Part shown: in pieces, positions 16,538-24,814 of the stretch
Layout of the letters: the number at the start of each line of letters is the position of its first letter
How positions within the stretch are numbered: the first letter of the stretch is position 1
NCBI RefSeq assembly: GCF_019392335.1
Contig: NZ_JAHXRQ010000007.1
Coordinates: 147,470 to 211,469 of the forward strand
DNA length: 64,000 nt
Direction: 5' to 3'
Origin: Mameliella sp. CS4
Lineage (GTDB): Bacteria; Pseudomonadota; Alphaproteobacteria; Rhodobacterales; Rhodobacteraceae
Made by a program: the position numbers and the translations under genes
Notes under the pieces: generated by a model
Database searches by the model: none
What the model saw: only the letters and a program-made list of their open reading frames with translations
What the model was told of the DNA's origin: nothing

Positions 16538-17449
16538 ATGTCCGAAGCCAAACCCCGCGAAGACCGCACAGCCTCCGGCGTGCTGATGATGGCGCTGGCC
16601 GTCCTCGGCTTTACTTGCATCGACAGCTCGGCCAAGTGGCTGATCCTCGCGGGCCTGCCCGCGCTGCAGGTGGTCTTTGCCCGCTACGCCGGACATTTCA
16701 TCATCGCCGTGGTCCTTTACGGCGTCCAGGAAGGCCGGCAGGCCTTTGTCTCGAACGCCCCCCTCCGCCAGCTCTTGCGCAGCCTCTTCCTGCTGGGCAG
16801 CACGGTCTGCAATTTCACCGCGCTGAAGTACCTGCCGATCACCGTGACGACGACGATCATGTTCGCCGGTCCCATCGTCGTCACCCTGCTGGCGATCCCG
16901 ATCCTGGGGGAAAAGGTCGGACTGCGCCGGATCGTGGCGGTCTGCGTCGGCTTTCTGGGCGTGATCGTGGTGATGCAGCCCTGGGGCGTCGATTTTCACC
17001 CGGCCATGTTCCTGTCGATTGCGGCGCTCTGCATGGCGGCGCTCTATTTCATCATGACGCGCCTGCTGGCGGGCATCGAGGGCAATGCCACGCAACAGGT
17101 CTGGTCCAGCGGAGTGGCGAGTTGCGCCCTGATGCCCTTCGTGCTGGGCAACTGGGTCTGGCCCGAAGGCAATGCCTGGATCGCCTTCGTCCTGATCGGC
17201 TGTTTCGGCGCATCGGGCCATATCGCAGCGGTCACCGCCCACCGCTGGGCCGACGCCTCGATCCTCGCGCCGGTGATCTACATCCAGATCTTCCTGGCCG
17301 CCGTCGCGGGCATCCTGCTCTTCGACACCTGGCCCACCGTCTGGACCCTGGGCGGCGGGGCGATCATCATCGTCTCGGGTCTCTACATCTGGCAGCGCGA
17401 GCGCGCCTTGCGCGGTCGTGTCCGCCGTCCTTTGCCGCATACCCGTTAG
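16538..17449 (+). CDS. DMT-superfamily (EamA) permease
   Basis: The 303-residue integral membrane protein has about ten hydrophobic helices arranged as two EamA repeats (about 15-145 and 160-290), as in drug/metabolite exporters such as RhaT- or YdcZ-like carriers. The ATG at 16538 gives a short charged N-terminus before the first helix; an alternative ATG sixteen codons upstream lies inside a palindrome. The last gene in the plus-strand TRAP/sugar-acid series, it has 247 bases of its own upstream region, so it may be separately controlled. Substrate unknown; export or uptake of a catabolic intermediate is plausible. Confidence 0.85.
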   Translation: MSEAKPREDRTASGVLMMALAVLGFTCIDSSAKWLILAGLPALQVVFARYAGHFIIAVVLYGVQEGRQAFVSNAPLRQLLRSLFLLGSTVCNFTALKYLPITVTTTIMFAGPIVVTLLAIPILGEKVGLRRIVAVCVGFLGVIVVMQPWGVDFHPAMFLSIAALCMAALYFIMTRLLAGIEGNATQQVWSSGVASCALMPFVLGNWVWPEGNAWIAFVLIGCFGASGHIAAVTAHRWADASILAPVIYIQIFLAAVAGILLFDTWPTVWTLGGGAIIIVSGLYIWQRERALRGRVRRPLPHTR

Positions 17450-17471
17450 ATAGAACACCTTATCGGGTTTC

Positions 17472-17547
17472 GCCGGACCTGCGGTCCGGCGATCCGCCGG
17501 GGGCTCTGCCCCCGGACCCCCGGAGGTATTTCAGGCCCAAAGAAACA
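17472..17547 (+). repeat. Family A palindromic repeat with a leading hairpin
   Basis: A GCCGGACC/GGTCCGGC hairpin (17472-17490) is followed by GGGGGCTCTGCCCCC, GGACCCCCGGAGGTATTTCAGG and CCCAAAGAAA. It lies between the EamA transporter and a convergent SDR gene, so it may terminate both. Confidence 0.75.
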
Positions 17548-17564
17548 TGGGCCTCACCCAGAGA

Positions 17565-18302
17565 TCAGCCGCGCCCGATATAGGGCATCGCGCTTGCCAT
17601 GACGGTCATGAACTGCACATTCGCCTCCAGCGGCAGGGACGCCATGTGCAGCACCGATTTTGCCACGTTCGACACATCCATCACCGGTTCAACCGCGATG
17701 GACCCATCCGCCTGCGGCACGCCCTTGGTCATCTTCTCGGCCATGTCGGTCAGCGTGTTGCCAATGTCGATCTGCCCGCAGGCGATGTTGTAGGGCCGCC
17801 CGTCCAGCGACAGCGACCGCGTCAGCCCGGTGATCGCATGTTTCGAGGCCGTGTAAGGCGCCGACCCCCAGCGCGGCACATGGGCAGAGACCGAGCCGTT
17901 GTTGATGATCCGCCCACCCTGCGGGTCCTGCCTGCGCATCCGCGCAAAGGCGGCGCGGGCGCAGATGAATGATCCGGTCAGGTTGATCTCGATGCAGCGG
18001 CGAAAATCCTCGACGCTGGTCTCGTCGATGGTCCCGCCCATGACCGAGACCCCGGCATTGTTGAACAGCGCGTCGATCCGGCCCCATTCCGCCAGCGCGG
18101 TGTCGAAGGCGGCATCCACCTGCCCCTCGTCCACCACGTCGCAGGGCAGTGCCAGCGCGTTCTCGTGGCTGTCGGCCATCTCGGCCACCGTGGCCTCGGT
18201 GCGCCCCACGATCCCGACCTTCCAGCCCGCCGCCAAAAAGGCCTCTGCGCAGGCCTTGCCGATCCCGCGCGCGCCGCCGGTGATGATGATTGTCTGGCTC
18301 AT
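17565..18302 (-). CDS. SDR-family oxidoreductase
   Basis: A 245-residue short-chain dehydrogenase with TGGARGIGKA (about 8-17), NNAG, a serine segment reading NNGSVSAH and YTASK (about 154). The C-terminal region is longer and less typical than in the other SDRs here, with a PYIGRG end. It lies downstream of the xylD-like gene on the same strand, 124 bases away across a degenerate repeat, and is probably part of the same sugar-acid pathway. The ATG at 18302 has a GGGAGGGAC ribosome-binding site. Substrate unknown. Confidence 0.85.
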   Translation of the reverse strand: MSQTIIITGGARGIGKACAEAFLAAGWKVGIVGRTEATVAEMADSHENALALPCDVVDEGQVDAAFDTALAEWGRIDALFNNAGVSVMGGTIDETSVEDFRRCIEINLTGSFICARAAFARMRRQDPQGGRIINNGSVSAHVPRWGSAPYTASKHAITGLTRSLSLDGRPYNIACGQIDIGNTLTDMAEKMTKGVPQADGSIAVEPVMDVSNVAKSVLHMASLPLEANVQFMTVMASAMPYIGRG

Positions 18303-18318
18303 GGTGTCCCTCCCCCAT

Positions 18319-18367
18319 GTTTCTTCTTGGCAGAATTGTCCCGGGAGGCGCCGACGGCGGGGGGCGT
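18319..18367. repeat. Degenerate family A repeat
   Basis: It retains the TTTCTTCTTGGC tail and the CCCGGGAGG core on the plus strand, but the GC hairpin is decayed. It lies between the xylD-like and SDR genes. Confidence 0.45.
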
Positions 18368-18426
18368 TTCAAGAGCATGCCTCTGGCATGATGCCCCCCT
18401 TCCGGCCCCTCCGCCCGCACCCGCGC

Positions 18427-20208
18427 TCAGTGGTTGTCCCTCGGCAGATCCTTGGCGATGCGCTGGTAGGCCGTCGCCAGTTCCAGGCAGCCGCCGTCGC
18501 CCAACTGTCCGACATGGGTGCGATAGATCTCTTCCCAGGGTGTCTGGCTGACGATCTCCGGCGCCTCCCAGGCCGACTGCCGGGCCGCCCAGTCCTCGTC
18601 GGGGACAAGCGCATCCATGCGGCTGGCGTTCAGGTCCAGCCGGACCCGGTCGCCGGTCTGCAGAAAGGCCAGTCCGCCGCCCACCACCGATTCCGGCGAG
18701 GCGTTGAGGATCGACGGGCTTTCCGAGGTTCCGGACTGCCGCCCGTCCCCCACCGTCGGCAGGTGGGTCACCCCCGCCCGGATCAGCGCATCGGGCGGCT
18801 GCATGTTCACCACCTCGGCCGAGCCCGGATAGCCGACACATCCCACGTTGCGGATGAAGAGAACCGTGCGTTCGTCGATTTCCAGCGAGGCATCATTGAT
18901 GCGGTCGTGGTAATCCTCGGGTCCTTCGAAAACCACGGCCTTCGCCTCGAACACGCCTTCGTTGCCCGGTTCTGACAGGAATCTTTGCCGGAATTCGTCC
19001 GAGATCACGCTGGTCTTCATCAGGGCGCTGTCGAAAAGATTGCCCGACAGCACCTTGAACCCGGCATTTGTGCGCATGGGCGCGTCGTAGCGCTTGATCA
19101 CGTCGGTATCGAGACTGTCGCACCCGGCAAGGTTGACGCCCACGTTGTTGCCCGTCGCGGTCATCGCCCCGGCGTGCAACCGCCCGGCGGCCATCAGTTC
19201 CCCCATGACCGCAGGCACGCCGCCCGCGCGGAAAAAGCTCTCACCCAGGTATTCGCCCGCGGGCTGCATGTTGACCAGCAAAGGCACATCAAACCCGATG
19301 GTCTCCCAGTCCTTCACGTTCAGCTCCACGCCGGCATGGCGCGCGATAGCCTGCAAGTGCGGCGGCGCATTCGTGGATCCACCGATGGCCGTATTGACCA
19401 CGATGGCATTTTCAAAGGCCTCGCGTGTCAGGATATCCGACGGTTTGAGATCCTCGTAGACCATCTCGACGATGCGCTGCCCGGTCTCATAGGCCATGGC
19501 CATGCGCTCGCGGAACGGCGCGGGGATGGCGCTGGAGCCGGTCAGGGTCATGCCCAGCGCCTCTGACATGGCGTTCATGGTGCTCGCCGTGCCCATCGTG
19601 TTGCAATGGCCCAGGCTGGGCGCGCTGGAACAGACGCGGCCCATGAATTCCTCGTAATCGATCTTGCCCTCGGCCAGCAGGCGGCGGCTTTCCCAGACGA
19701 TGGTGCCAGAGCCCGCGCGCTTGCCCTTCCACCAGCCGTCCAGCATCGGCCCGCCGTTCAGCCCGATGGCGGGGATGTCGACCGTGGCCGCCCCCATCAG
19801 CATGGCGGGCGTGGTCTTGTCACAGCCCGTTGTCAGCACGACCCCGTCGATGGGATAGCCGTGCAGAACCTCGACGAGGCTCAGATAGGCCAGGTTGCGG
19901 TCCAGCGCCGCCGTTGGGCGCTTGCCGGTTTCCTGGATCGGGTGGACCGGGAATTCCATCGGAATGCCTCCCGCCTCGCGGATGCCCGCCTTGATCCGGT
20001 CCATCAGGAAGACGTGGATCTTGTTGCAGGGCGCCAGGTCGCTGCCGGTATTGGCGATGCCGATGATTGGCTTTTCGCCCTGCAGTTCCTCGCGGGTAAA
20101 GGCCTGGTTCTGGTAGCGCTCGACATAAAGCGCCGTCATGCCCGGATTGTTTGGGTTGTCGAACCACTCCTGCGAGCGGAAACGCTTGTTGGCCCGTGTA
20201 TCGGACAT
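18427..20208 (-). CDS. xylD: Sugar-acid dehydratase, IlvD/Edd family (XylD-like D-xylonate dehydratase)
   Basis: The 593-residue protein matches the pentonate/xylonate branch of IlvD/Edd dehydratases. It has the iron-sulfur cysteines in LAPCNKIHV (about 61), TTGCDKTTPA (about 129) and LGHCNTMGTASTMN (about 202), and the C-terminal SGTSESPSILNASPES segment. The start (RFRSQEWFDN) and end (LPRDNH) resemble Caulobacter XylD as I recall it. It converts a sugar acid such as D-xylonate to 2-keto-3-deoxyxylonate. The ATG at 20208 has a GGAGGAAGGA ribosome-binding site; a longer frame upstream is not conserved. An operator (20275-20284) lies 71 bases upstream. L-arabonate or another pentonate remains possible. 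Confidence 0.88.
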   Translation of the reverse strand: MSDTRANKRFRSQEWFDNPNNPGMTALYVERYQNQAFTREELQGEKPIIGIANTGSDLAPCNKIHVFLMDRIKAGIREAGGIPMEFPVHPIQETGKRPTAALDRNLAYLSLVEVLHGYPIDGVVLTTGCDKTTPAMLMGAATVDIPAIGLNGGPMLDGWWKGKRAGSGTIVWESRRLLAEGKIDYEEFMGRVCSSAPSLGHCNTMGTASTMNAMSEALGMTLTGSSAIPAPFRERMAMAYETGQRIVEMVYEDLKPSDILTREAFENAIVVNTAIGGSTNAPPHLQAIARHAGVELNVKDWETIGFDVPLLVNMQPAGEYLGESFFRAGGVPAVMGELMAAGRLHAGAMTATGNNVGVNLAGCDSLDTDVIKRYDAPMRTNAGFKVLSGNLFDSALMKTSVISDEFRQRFLSEPGNEGVFEAKAVVFEGPEDYHDRINDASLEIDERTVLFIRNVGCVGYPGSAEVVNMQPPDALIRAGVTHLPTVGDGRQSGTSESPSILNASPESVVGGGLAFLQTGDRVRLDLNASRMDALVPDEDWAARQSAWEAPEIVSQTPWEEIYRTHVGQLGDGGCLELATAYQRIAKDLPRDNH

Positions 20209-20274
20209 ATCCTTCCTCCCCTGGCACGCCTGCCGATTCTGGCAGGTCTGTTCACTTGTGCGAGCATTCCAATT

Positions 20275-20284
20275 TGGTATACCA
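20275..20284. promoter_or_regulatory. GntR-type operator TGGTATACCA (site 4)
   Basis: Perfect palindrome in AATTTGGTATACCAAAT context. It sits midway in the 147-bp divergent region between xylD-like (start 20208) and the small secreted protein gene (start 20356), so one bound dimer could control both. Confidence 0.8.
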
Positions 20285-20355
20285 AATGCAAGCCGCTCGG
20301 CGGGAGGCCGGGCGAGAGAAGGCGGAAACCGCCCCGTTTCGGGAGGACAAGACCC

Positions 20356-20877
20356 ATGACCACACGATCCGCGGCGCACCGCGCGGCGCCGATGATGCTG
20401 GCCGCACTTGTGCTGGCGCCCCCCGCACAGGCAGAGCCGCGCCTGGATCTGGACGCTGTGCGCAGCTGCGTCGAGACGGCGGCGGAGCTTGGCCGGAAAC
20501 CCACCACCTGCGTCGACGACGCACATGCGCCCTGCCTGCAGGTCTCGACAGAAACCCCCGCAGTGGCCGGCCTGTGCTTTGCCGAGACGCGGCAGGAATG
20601 GTCCGACGCCATCGCCGCGCGCATGGCGGACCTGGGCGAAAAGGCCCCGGAACGCATCGCCGCGCTCGCCGGGATCGAGGTGAAATACGACCTGCTGTCG
20701 GCCCTGGTCCAATGCGACCGGATGGAAGAGCTGGCGCTGCTGCGCGAACTGTCCGCCGAGGAAATCCAGCTTCAGAAAGCCCGCTGTACTGCCACCGCCT
20801 CGGGGCTGGCTTATATCCGCCTGCTCTGGCGCCTGCCCGATCCCGACACCCCGCTTGCAAAGGAGACTGACCAATGA
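20356..20877 (+). CDS. Small secreted cysteine-containing protein, unknown function
   Basis: I do not recognise this 173-residue protein with certainty. It starts with a signal peptide ending in PPAQA before EPRLDLD (cut near residue 27), so the mature protein should be periplasmic. The mature part has six cysteines (SCVET, TTCVDD, PCLQ, LCFAE, VQCDR, ARCTA), possibly three disulfides, and is mostly helical and acidic; a faint likeness to LprI/DUF1311 proteins is possible. The ATG at 20356 has a strong GGGAGGAC ribosome-binding site. Its stop overlaps the RraA-like start (ATGA), so a secreted protein is coupled to a cytoplasmic aldolase, and both follow a GntR operator. Confidence 0.75.
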   Translation: MTTRSAAHRAAPMMLAALVLAPPAQAEPRLDLDAVRSCVETAAELGRKPTTCVDDAHAPCLQVSTETPAVAGLCFAETRQEWSDAIAARMADLGEKAPERIAALAGIEVKYDLLSALVQCDRMEELALLRELSAEEIQLQKARCTATASGLAYIRLLWRLPDPDTPLAKETDQ

Positions 20878-21572
20878 TCGGAGAACCGCCCCGCCTGACT
20901 ATCGTCAAGGGCGCCCCCCGCCCCACCGAGGCCCAGATCGCCGCCCTGAAAGGAGTCGAGACCGCCTTTCTCTGTGACGCGATGGGCGGCATGGGAGCGA
21001 TGGCCACACCGATAGCCCCGATCGGCTTTGGCCGTGACCTCGACTGTCACGCGGTGGGTCCCGCACTGGTGGCCGACAGCGGCCCGGCGGACATCATCGC
21101 AACGCTGGCGGCGGTCCACCTGCTGACGCCCGGCGACGTTGTGGTCCATGCCGGCCACGGCAACCAGGACCGCGCCACCATCGGCGACCAGCTGTCCGGC
21201 ATGCTCAAGAACGCGGGCGCCGCCGGCTTCGTCACCGACGGCCCGATGCGCGATTACGCCGGTATCGTCGCCGCCGGCCTGCCCGCCTGGTGCACCGGCC
21301 TCAACCCGAATTCGCCCTATACCTCGGGGCCGGGCACGCTGGGCGGAAAAGCCGTGGTCGGCGGCTGCCAGGTGGCCACCGGCGACATGATCGTGGCCGA
21401 CCGCAACGGCGTCGTGGTGATCCCATTCGCGCAGATCGACGCAGTCATCGCCGCCGTGCAAGAGGTCCAGCACCTCGAGGCCGAGCTGGAGGCCAAGGTC
21501 AAGGATGGCTTCAAGACGCCGCTCGATATCGAGGCGATGCTGGCGGACGGTTCTGCGGTGGAAATCGGGTAA
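20874..21572 (+). CDS. RraA-like / 4-hydroxy-4-methyl-2-oxoglutarate aldolase-family protein
   Basis: The 232-residue protein has the RraA/HMG-aldolase swivelling fold. The conserved G-D-Q-L-x13-TDGPMRD region (about 101-123) holds the arginine and aspartate that bind pyruvate enolate and the metal in the HMG/CHA aldolases, so an aldolase or oxaloacetate-decarboxylase role is more likely than RNase E inhibition. Such an enzyme could split a branched or substituted 2-keto acid to pyruvate at the end of the pathway. Its start overlaps the preceding stop, and a family A repeat follows it. Confidence 0.85.
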   Translation: MIGEPPRLTIVKGAPRPTEAQIAALKGVETAFLCDAMGGMGAMATPIAPIGFGRDLDCHAVGPALVADSGPADIIATLAAVHLLTPGDVVVHAGHGNQDRATIGDQLSGMLKNAGAAGFVTDGPMRDYAGIVAAGLPAWCTGLNPNSPYTSGPGTLGGKAVVGGCQVATGDMIVADRNGVVVIPFAQIDAVIAAVQEVQHLEAELEAKVKDGFKTPLDIEAMLADGSAVEIG

Positions 21573-21685
21573 AGGGGGCGCTGCCCCCTCGGCCTGCGGC
21601 CTTCACCCCCGGAGATATTTGTCGGAGAGAAGAAACAGGAGGTCCGCCCCGGGTTTCTTCTCTCCGGAAATACTCAAAAAACAAG
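21573..21685 (+). repeat. Family A repeat with a second, inverted half copy
   Basis: The first copy (21573-21636) reads GGGGGCGCTGCCCCC, then a CGGCCTGCGGCC segment, CCCCCGGAGATATTTGTCGG and AGAGAAGAAAC. A second, inverted tail (TTTCTTCTCTCCGGAAATACTC, 21653-21674) follows. The pair separates the rraA-like gene from the convergent PhyH gene. Confidence 0.7.
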
Positions 21686-21708
21686 ACAGCGGGAGGTCCG
21701 CTGCGGAC

Positions 21709-22599
21709 TTAGGCAAAGGCGCTCTTGGCGCCGCCGCTTATCTGGGTCTTGAAGATCGAGGTATTGTCCGGCGCTGGCGGCAAGGGCAGCGTCACCGGAA
21801 CATCCGCCAGTCGCGGCGTGAAGACCGGCGCGCCGGTGATCATCCGGTCCTGGAAATCCTCCCAGAACCTGCGCTGACCCAGGGAATGAATATAGCTCGA
21901 CCCGCCCAAGAGCGGCCAGGCATCGGCGCTGGCGCATTCGTAGAACAGGATCTTGCGCGCCCGGTCCGAGACATTGGGTGCCGATCCGTGCAGAAGGCGC
22001 ACATGATGCACCGTCATGTCCCCGGCCTTGCCGGTCAACGTCACGATCTTTTCCTTCTCGAATAGCGGATCGTCCGGGTCGATGGCCCCGCAGAACACGC
22101 CATTCGCGTGGTGGCTCAGCACCGGTCCCCTGTGGGATCCCGGAATCACCAGCAGGGGGCCGTTGTCCTCGGTCACATCCTCCAGCATCAGGCCGAAGGC
22201 CAGCAGAGAGTCATTCGTTGCCGGGTAAAAAGCCCAGTCCTGGTGCCATTCCACCGCCGCGCCGCCGCCCGGCGCCTTGCAGTTCAGCTTGGCCGTGTTC
22301 AGCACCGTGTCCGGGCCGAGGAGGTCGTTCAGCACCTCCGTCACCTTCGACTGCTTCAGGATGCGGTCGTAAACGGGGTGCTGCTTGTGCGGCAGCTTGA
22401 TCCGGGTCAGGCGCGGGGTTTCGGCGCAATGGCCGGTGTCGAGGTCGAAACGCTCGTCGCTTTCGGTCACCGCGCGCGAGGCGTCGATCAGCCCGTCGGT
22501 GACGGATTGCAGCTCTGCCAGTTCCTCGGGCGTCACCACCTGGTCGACCTTGAGATAACCGTTATCGGCGTAGAAGTCCTTTTGTTCGCGGCTCAGCAT
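21709..22599 (-). CDS. Phytanoyl-CoA dioxygenase (PhyH)-family oxygenase
   Basis: A 296-residue Fe(II)/2-oxoglutarate oxygenase. The H-x-D pair is in VEWHQDWAFYP (about residue 113), the distal histidine in VRLLHGSAPN (about 202) and the 2-oxoglutarate arginine in SDRARKIL. It is clearly different from the PhyH protein at 11888, so the island has two such enzymes. The ATG at 22599 has a GGGGAGGAC ribosome-binding site; the upstream frame runs into the operator region and is not coding. It is divergent from a LacI regulator, with two LacI-type palindromes between them, so LacI is its likely repressor. Confidence 0.88.
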   Translation of the reverse strand: MLSREQKDFYADNGYLKVDQVVTPEELAELQSVTDGLIDASRAVTESDERFDLDTGHCAETPRLTRIKLPHKQHPVYDRILKQSKVTEVLNDLLGPDTVLNTAKLNCKAPGGGAAVEWHQDWAFYPATNDSLLAFGLMLEDVTEDNGPLLVIPGSHRGPVLSHHANGVFCGAIDPDDPLFEKEKIVTLTGKAGDMTVHHVRLLHGSAPNVSDRARKILFYECASADAWPLLGGSSYIHSLGQRRFWEDFQDRMITGAPVFTPRLADVPVTLPLPPAPDNTSIFKTQISGGAKSAFA

Positions 22600-22627
22600 C
22601 GCCTGTCCTCCCCTGCTGCGCGCCCTA

Positions 22628-22641
22628 TGGTATCGATACCA
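22628..22641. promoter_or_regulatory. LacI-type operator TGGTATCGATACCA
   Basis: A perfect 14-bp palindrome with the central CG typical of LacI-family operators, 29 bases upstream of the PhyH start. It is paired with the copy at 22651-22664. Confidence 0.78.
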
Positions 22642-22650
22642 CCACTTGCA

Positions 22651-22664
22651 TGGTATCGGTACCA
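22651..22664. promoter_or_regulatory. LacI-type operator TGGTATCGGTACCA
   Basis: One mismatch from perfect symmetry and one base different from the copy 23 bp away. The spacing of about two helical turns would place two dimers on the same face of the DNA, between the PhyH and lacI-family genes. Confidence 0.72.
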
Positions 22665-22699
22665 CCCTATCCTGAGTGCTGTCAAATGAAGGGATCGAC

Positions 22700-23704
22700 A
22701 TGGACCGCAAGTGGGTGACGATGGGCGATGTGGCGCGCGCGGCTGGGGTCGGCAAGATCACTGTCAGCCGCGCCCTGCGCACCCCGTCCAAGGTCAGCGC
22801 CGACACGCTGGAAAAGGTGCAAAAGGCGGTGGTGGCGCTGGGCTATGTCCGCGACGAGACCGCGGGCGCCCTGTCGTCCCAGCGCTCTCGGGTTGTGGGG
22901 GCGCTGGTCTCGACGCTGGAACAGCCGGTCTTTGCCTCCACCATCCGGGGACTGGAAGAGGGTCTGAGCGCGGGCGGGCTGCAGCTGCTGCTGGGCAGCA
23001 CGCGCTACCAGCCAGAGAAAGAGGCGCTGATGGTCTCGACCCTGCTGGGCCGCCGCCCGGATGCGCTGGTGCTGACCAGCAGCGACCACACCGAGGACAC
23101 CCGCCGCCTGTTGTCCGGCGCCGGTCTGCCGGTGATCGAACTCTGGGAACTGCCGGAAACGCCAATCCATGCCGCCGTCGGATTTTCGAACCGGGCAGCG
23201 GGGCATGACATGGCGCGCCATCTGATCGCCTCGGGACGCCGCGCGCCTGTCTTCCTGCGGACAGACCGCGCCAGCGACACCCGCGCCGACATGCGCGAGA
23301 AAGGCTATCTGGATGCGCTGGAGGGGCACGCGCCGCGCATCCATTCGCTGCCGCCCCGCGAGGACCAGGGCGGGCCGGACTACGGGGCCGAGGGGCTGGC
23401 GCAGGTCCTGCAACGCTGGCCCGATACGGACGCGGTGATCTGTGTCAGCGATGCGCTGGCGGTGGGCGCGCTTTGCGAGGCGCGCCGCCGGGGCATCGAC
23501 GTGCCCGGCGCGCTGGCCGTGACCGGCTTTGGCGACATCGACGTGGCGGGGGCCGCCGCGCTGGACCTGACGACCATCCGCATCGACGGCGCGGCCATCG
23601 GACGCGAGGCCGCGCGCCTGACCCTCGCCGCCTGCGACGGCGAGGACATTCGGGGCAGGCGGATCGACCTGGGTTACCAGCTGATCCGCCGGGCGACGGG
23701 TTAG
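22700..23704 (+). CDS. LacI-family transcriptional regulator
   Basis: The 334-residue protein has an N-terminal LacI helix-turn-helix (VTMGDVARAAGVGKITVSRAL, about 6-26, with a hinge helix to about 58) and a periplasmic-binding-protein-like effector domain (about 63-330) with the SDALAVGALCEARRRGIDVPG segment. This layout is closest to GntR/IdnR-type gluconate regulators of the LacI family. I chose the ATG at 22700, with a GAAGGGA ribosome-binding site; a GTG eight codons upstream is possible. It probably controls the divergent PhyH gene and itself through the two palindromes between them. Its stop overlaps the stop of the convergent dehydrogenase gene. Confidence 0.92.
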   Translation: MDRKWVTMGDVARAAGVGKITVSRALRTPSKVSADTLEKVQKAVVALGYVRDETAGALSSQRSRVVGALVSTLEQPVFASTIRGLEEGLSAGGLQLLLGSTRYQPEKEALMVSTLLGRRPDALVLTSSDHTEDTRRLLSGAGLPVIELWELPETPIHAAVGFSNRAAGHDMARHLIASGRRAPVFLRTDRASDTRADMREKGYLDALEGHAPRIHSLPPREDQGGPDYGAEGLAQVLQRWPDTDAVICVSDALAVGALCEARRRGIDVPGALAVTGFGDIDVAGAAALDLTTIRIDGAAIGREAARLTLAACDGEDIRGRRIDLGYQLIRRATG

Positions 23705-24624
23705 TCGCGCCCCTTCTTTGCCTCTTCTTCCAGGTCCAGCCCGTTCATCCGCGCGATGTGATCGGCAATCCAGGGCACGTAATCCTGGGCATGGCCCTGT
23801 GCCTCGACCTGGGCGAAATACTGCCGCGTGGCAGAAGCCATTGGCGTCAGCGCCCCCGCCTCCAGGGCCATCGACAGGGCATAGCGCACGTCCTTGGAGG
23901 CATTGGCCACCGTGAACTTGTGCGCGTCGCGGTTCCGATTCACCGCGTAATCCATGAAAGTGTCGAAGAACCCGTTGCCCAGCCGGGACGAGCCGATGAC
24001 GCGCTGGATCGTGGCGGGCGGGATGCCCACCTTGGCCCCCAGCGATGTCACCTCGCCGTAGAGCGCGGCATAGCTCATGGCGATGGTGTTCATGATCAGC
24101 TTCATCTTGTGACCCGCGCCGACGGGGCCGACATGGTTGATGTTGCCCGCCCAGCAGTCCAGCACCGGCAGGATTCGCTCGAACACCTCCGGGTCGGCGC
24201 CGACCATCGCGTCCAGCGTGCCGGCCTCGGCCTCCTTGGGCGTGCGGCCCAGCGGCGCGTCCACCATGTGCCCGCCGCGTTCGCCCATCTCGGCGGCCAG
24301 CGCCAGCGTCACGTTGGGATCGGAGGTAGAGCATTCCACCACGATCAGCCCGTCCCGCATCCCGGCAAGGATCCCGTCCTCGCCGCGGAACACGCTTTCG
24401 ACCTGCGGCGCGTTCGACAGGCAGATGTGGATCACGTCGCAGGCTGCGGCCATCTCGCGCGGCGTCGCCACCTCGACCGCGCCGCGCGCCACCAGGTCAT
24501 CGACCGGTGCGCGGTTGCGGTTGCCCTTGACGACCAGCGGGTGGCCTTTTTCCAGCAGGTTCTTTGCCATCCCGTGGCCCATCAGACCAACCCCGATGAA
24601 CCCGACCTTGACCTTGTCAGACAT
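23701..24624 (-). CDS. NAD(P)-dependent beta-hydroxyacid dehydrogenase (HIBADH/tartronate semialdehyde reductase family)
   Basis: The 307-residue product has the GFIGVGLMGHGMA nucleotide motif (about 8-20), the substrate-binding DAPLGRTPKEAEAGTL segment (about 120) and the catalytic lysine region GAGHKMKLIMN (about 170-180). The family oxidises or reduces 3-hydroxy acids such as 3-hydroxyisobutyrate, tartronate semialdehyde, sulfolactaldehyde or related acids; some members act in sugar-acid pathways. The ATG at 24624 has a GGGAGGAAG ribosome-binding site. The divergent region towards the LysE/kinase operon holds a GntR operator at 24754. Confidence 0.88.
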   Translation of the reverse strand: MSDKVKVGFIGVGLMGHGMAKNLLEKGHPLVVKGNRNRAPVDDLVARGAVEVATPREMAAACDVIHICLSNAPQVESVFRGEDGILAGMRDGLIVVECSTSDPNVTLALAAEMGERGGHMVDAPLGRTPKEAEAGTLDAMVGADPEVFERILPVLDCWAGNINHVGPVGAGHKMKLIMNTIAMSYAALYGEVTSLGAKVGIPPATIQRVIGSSRLGNGFFDTFMDYAVNRNRDAHKFTVANASKDVRYALSMALEAGALTPMASATRQYFAQVEAQGHAQDYVPWIADHIARMNGLDLEEEAKKGRD

Positions 24625-24753
24625 GCGCTTCCTCCCGTTCTTTCGCGCGCCGGGGCGGGACGGCGCACGGGGCAAGGCGGCACCTGGCCGCAAACGGCCT
24701 TTCGCCGTCCCGCACGCCGTTGACATTCCCGCCCCGGCTGGTTTGATTGCAGA

Positions 24754-24763
24754 TGGTATACCA
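24754..24763. promoter_or_regulatory. GntR-type operator TGGTATACCA (site 5)
   Basis: Perfect palindrome in AGATGGTATACCAAAC context, in the divergent region between the HIBADH-like gene and the plus-strand LysE-GlcD-PfkB-DenD series. Confidence 0.78.
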
Positions 24764-24814
24764 AACCGGCCGCCACGCAAGCAGGCCGGGCATCAGCCTG
24801 ACCGGGAGGAGAAC

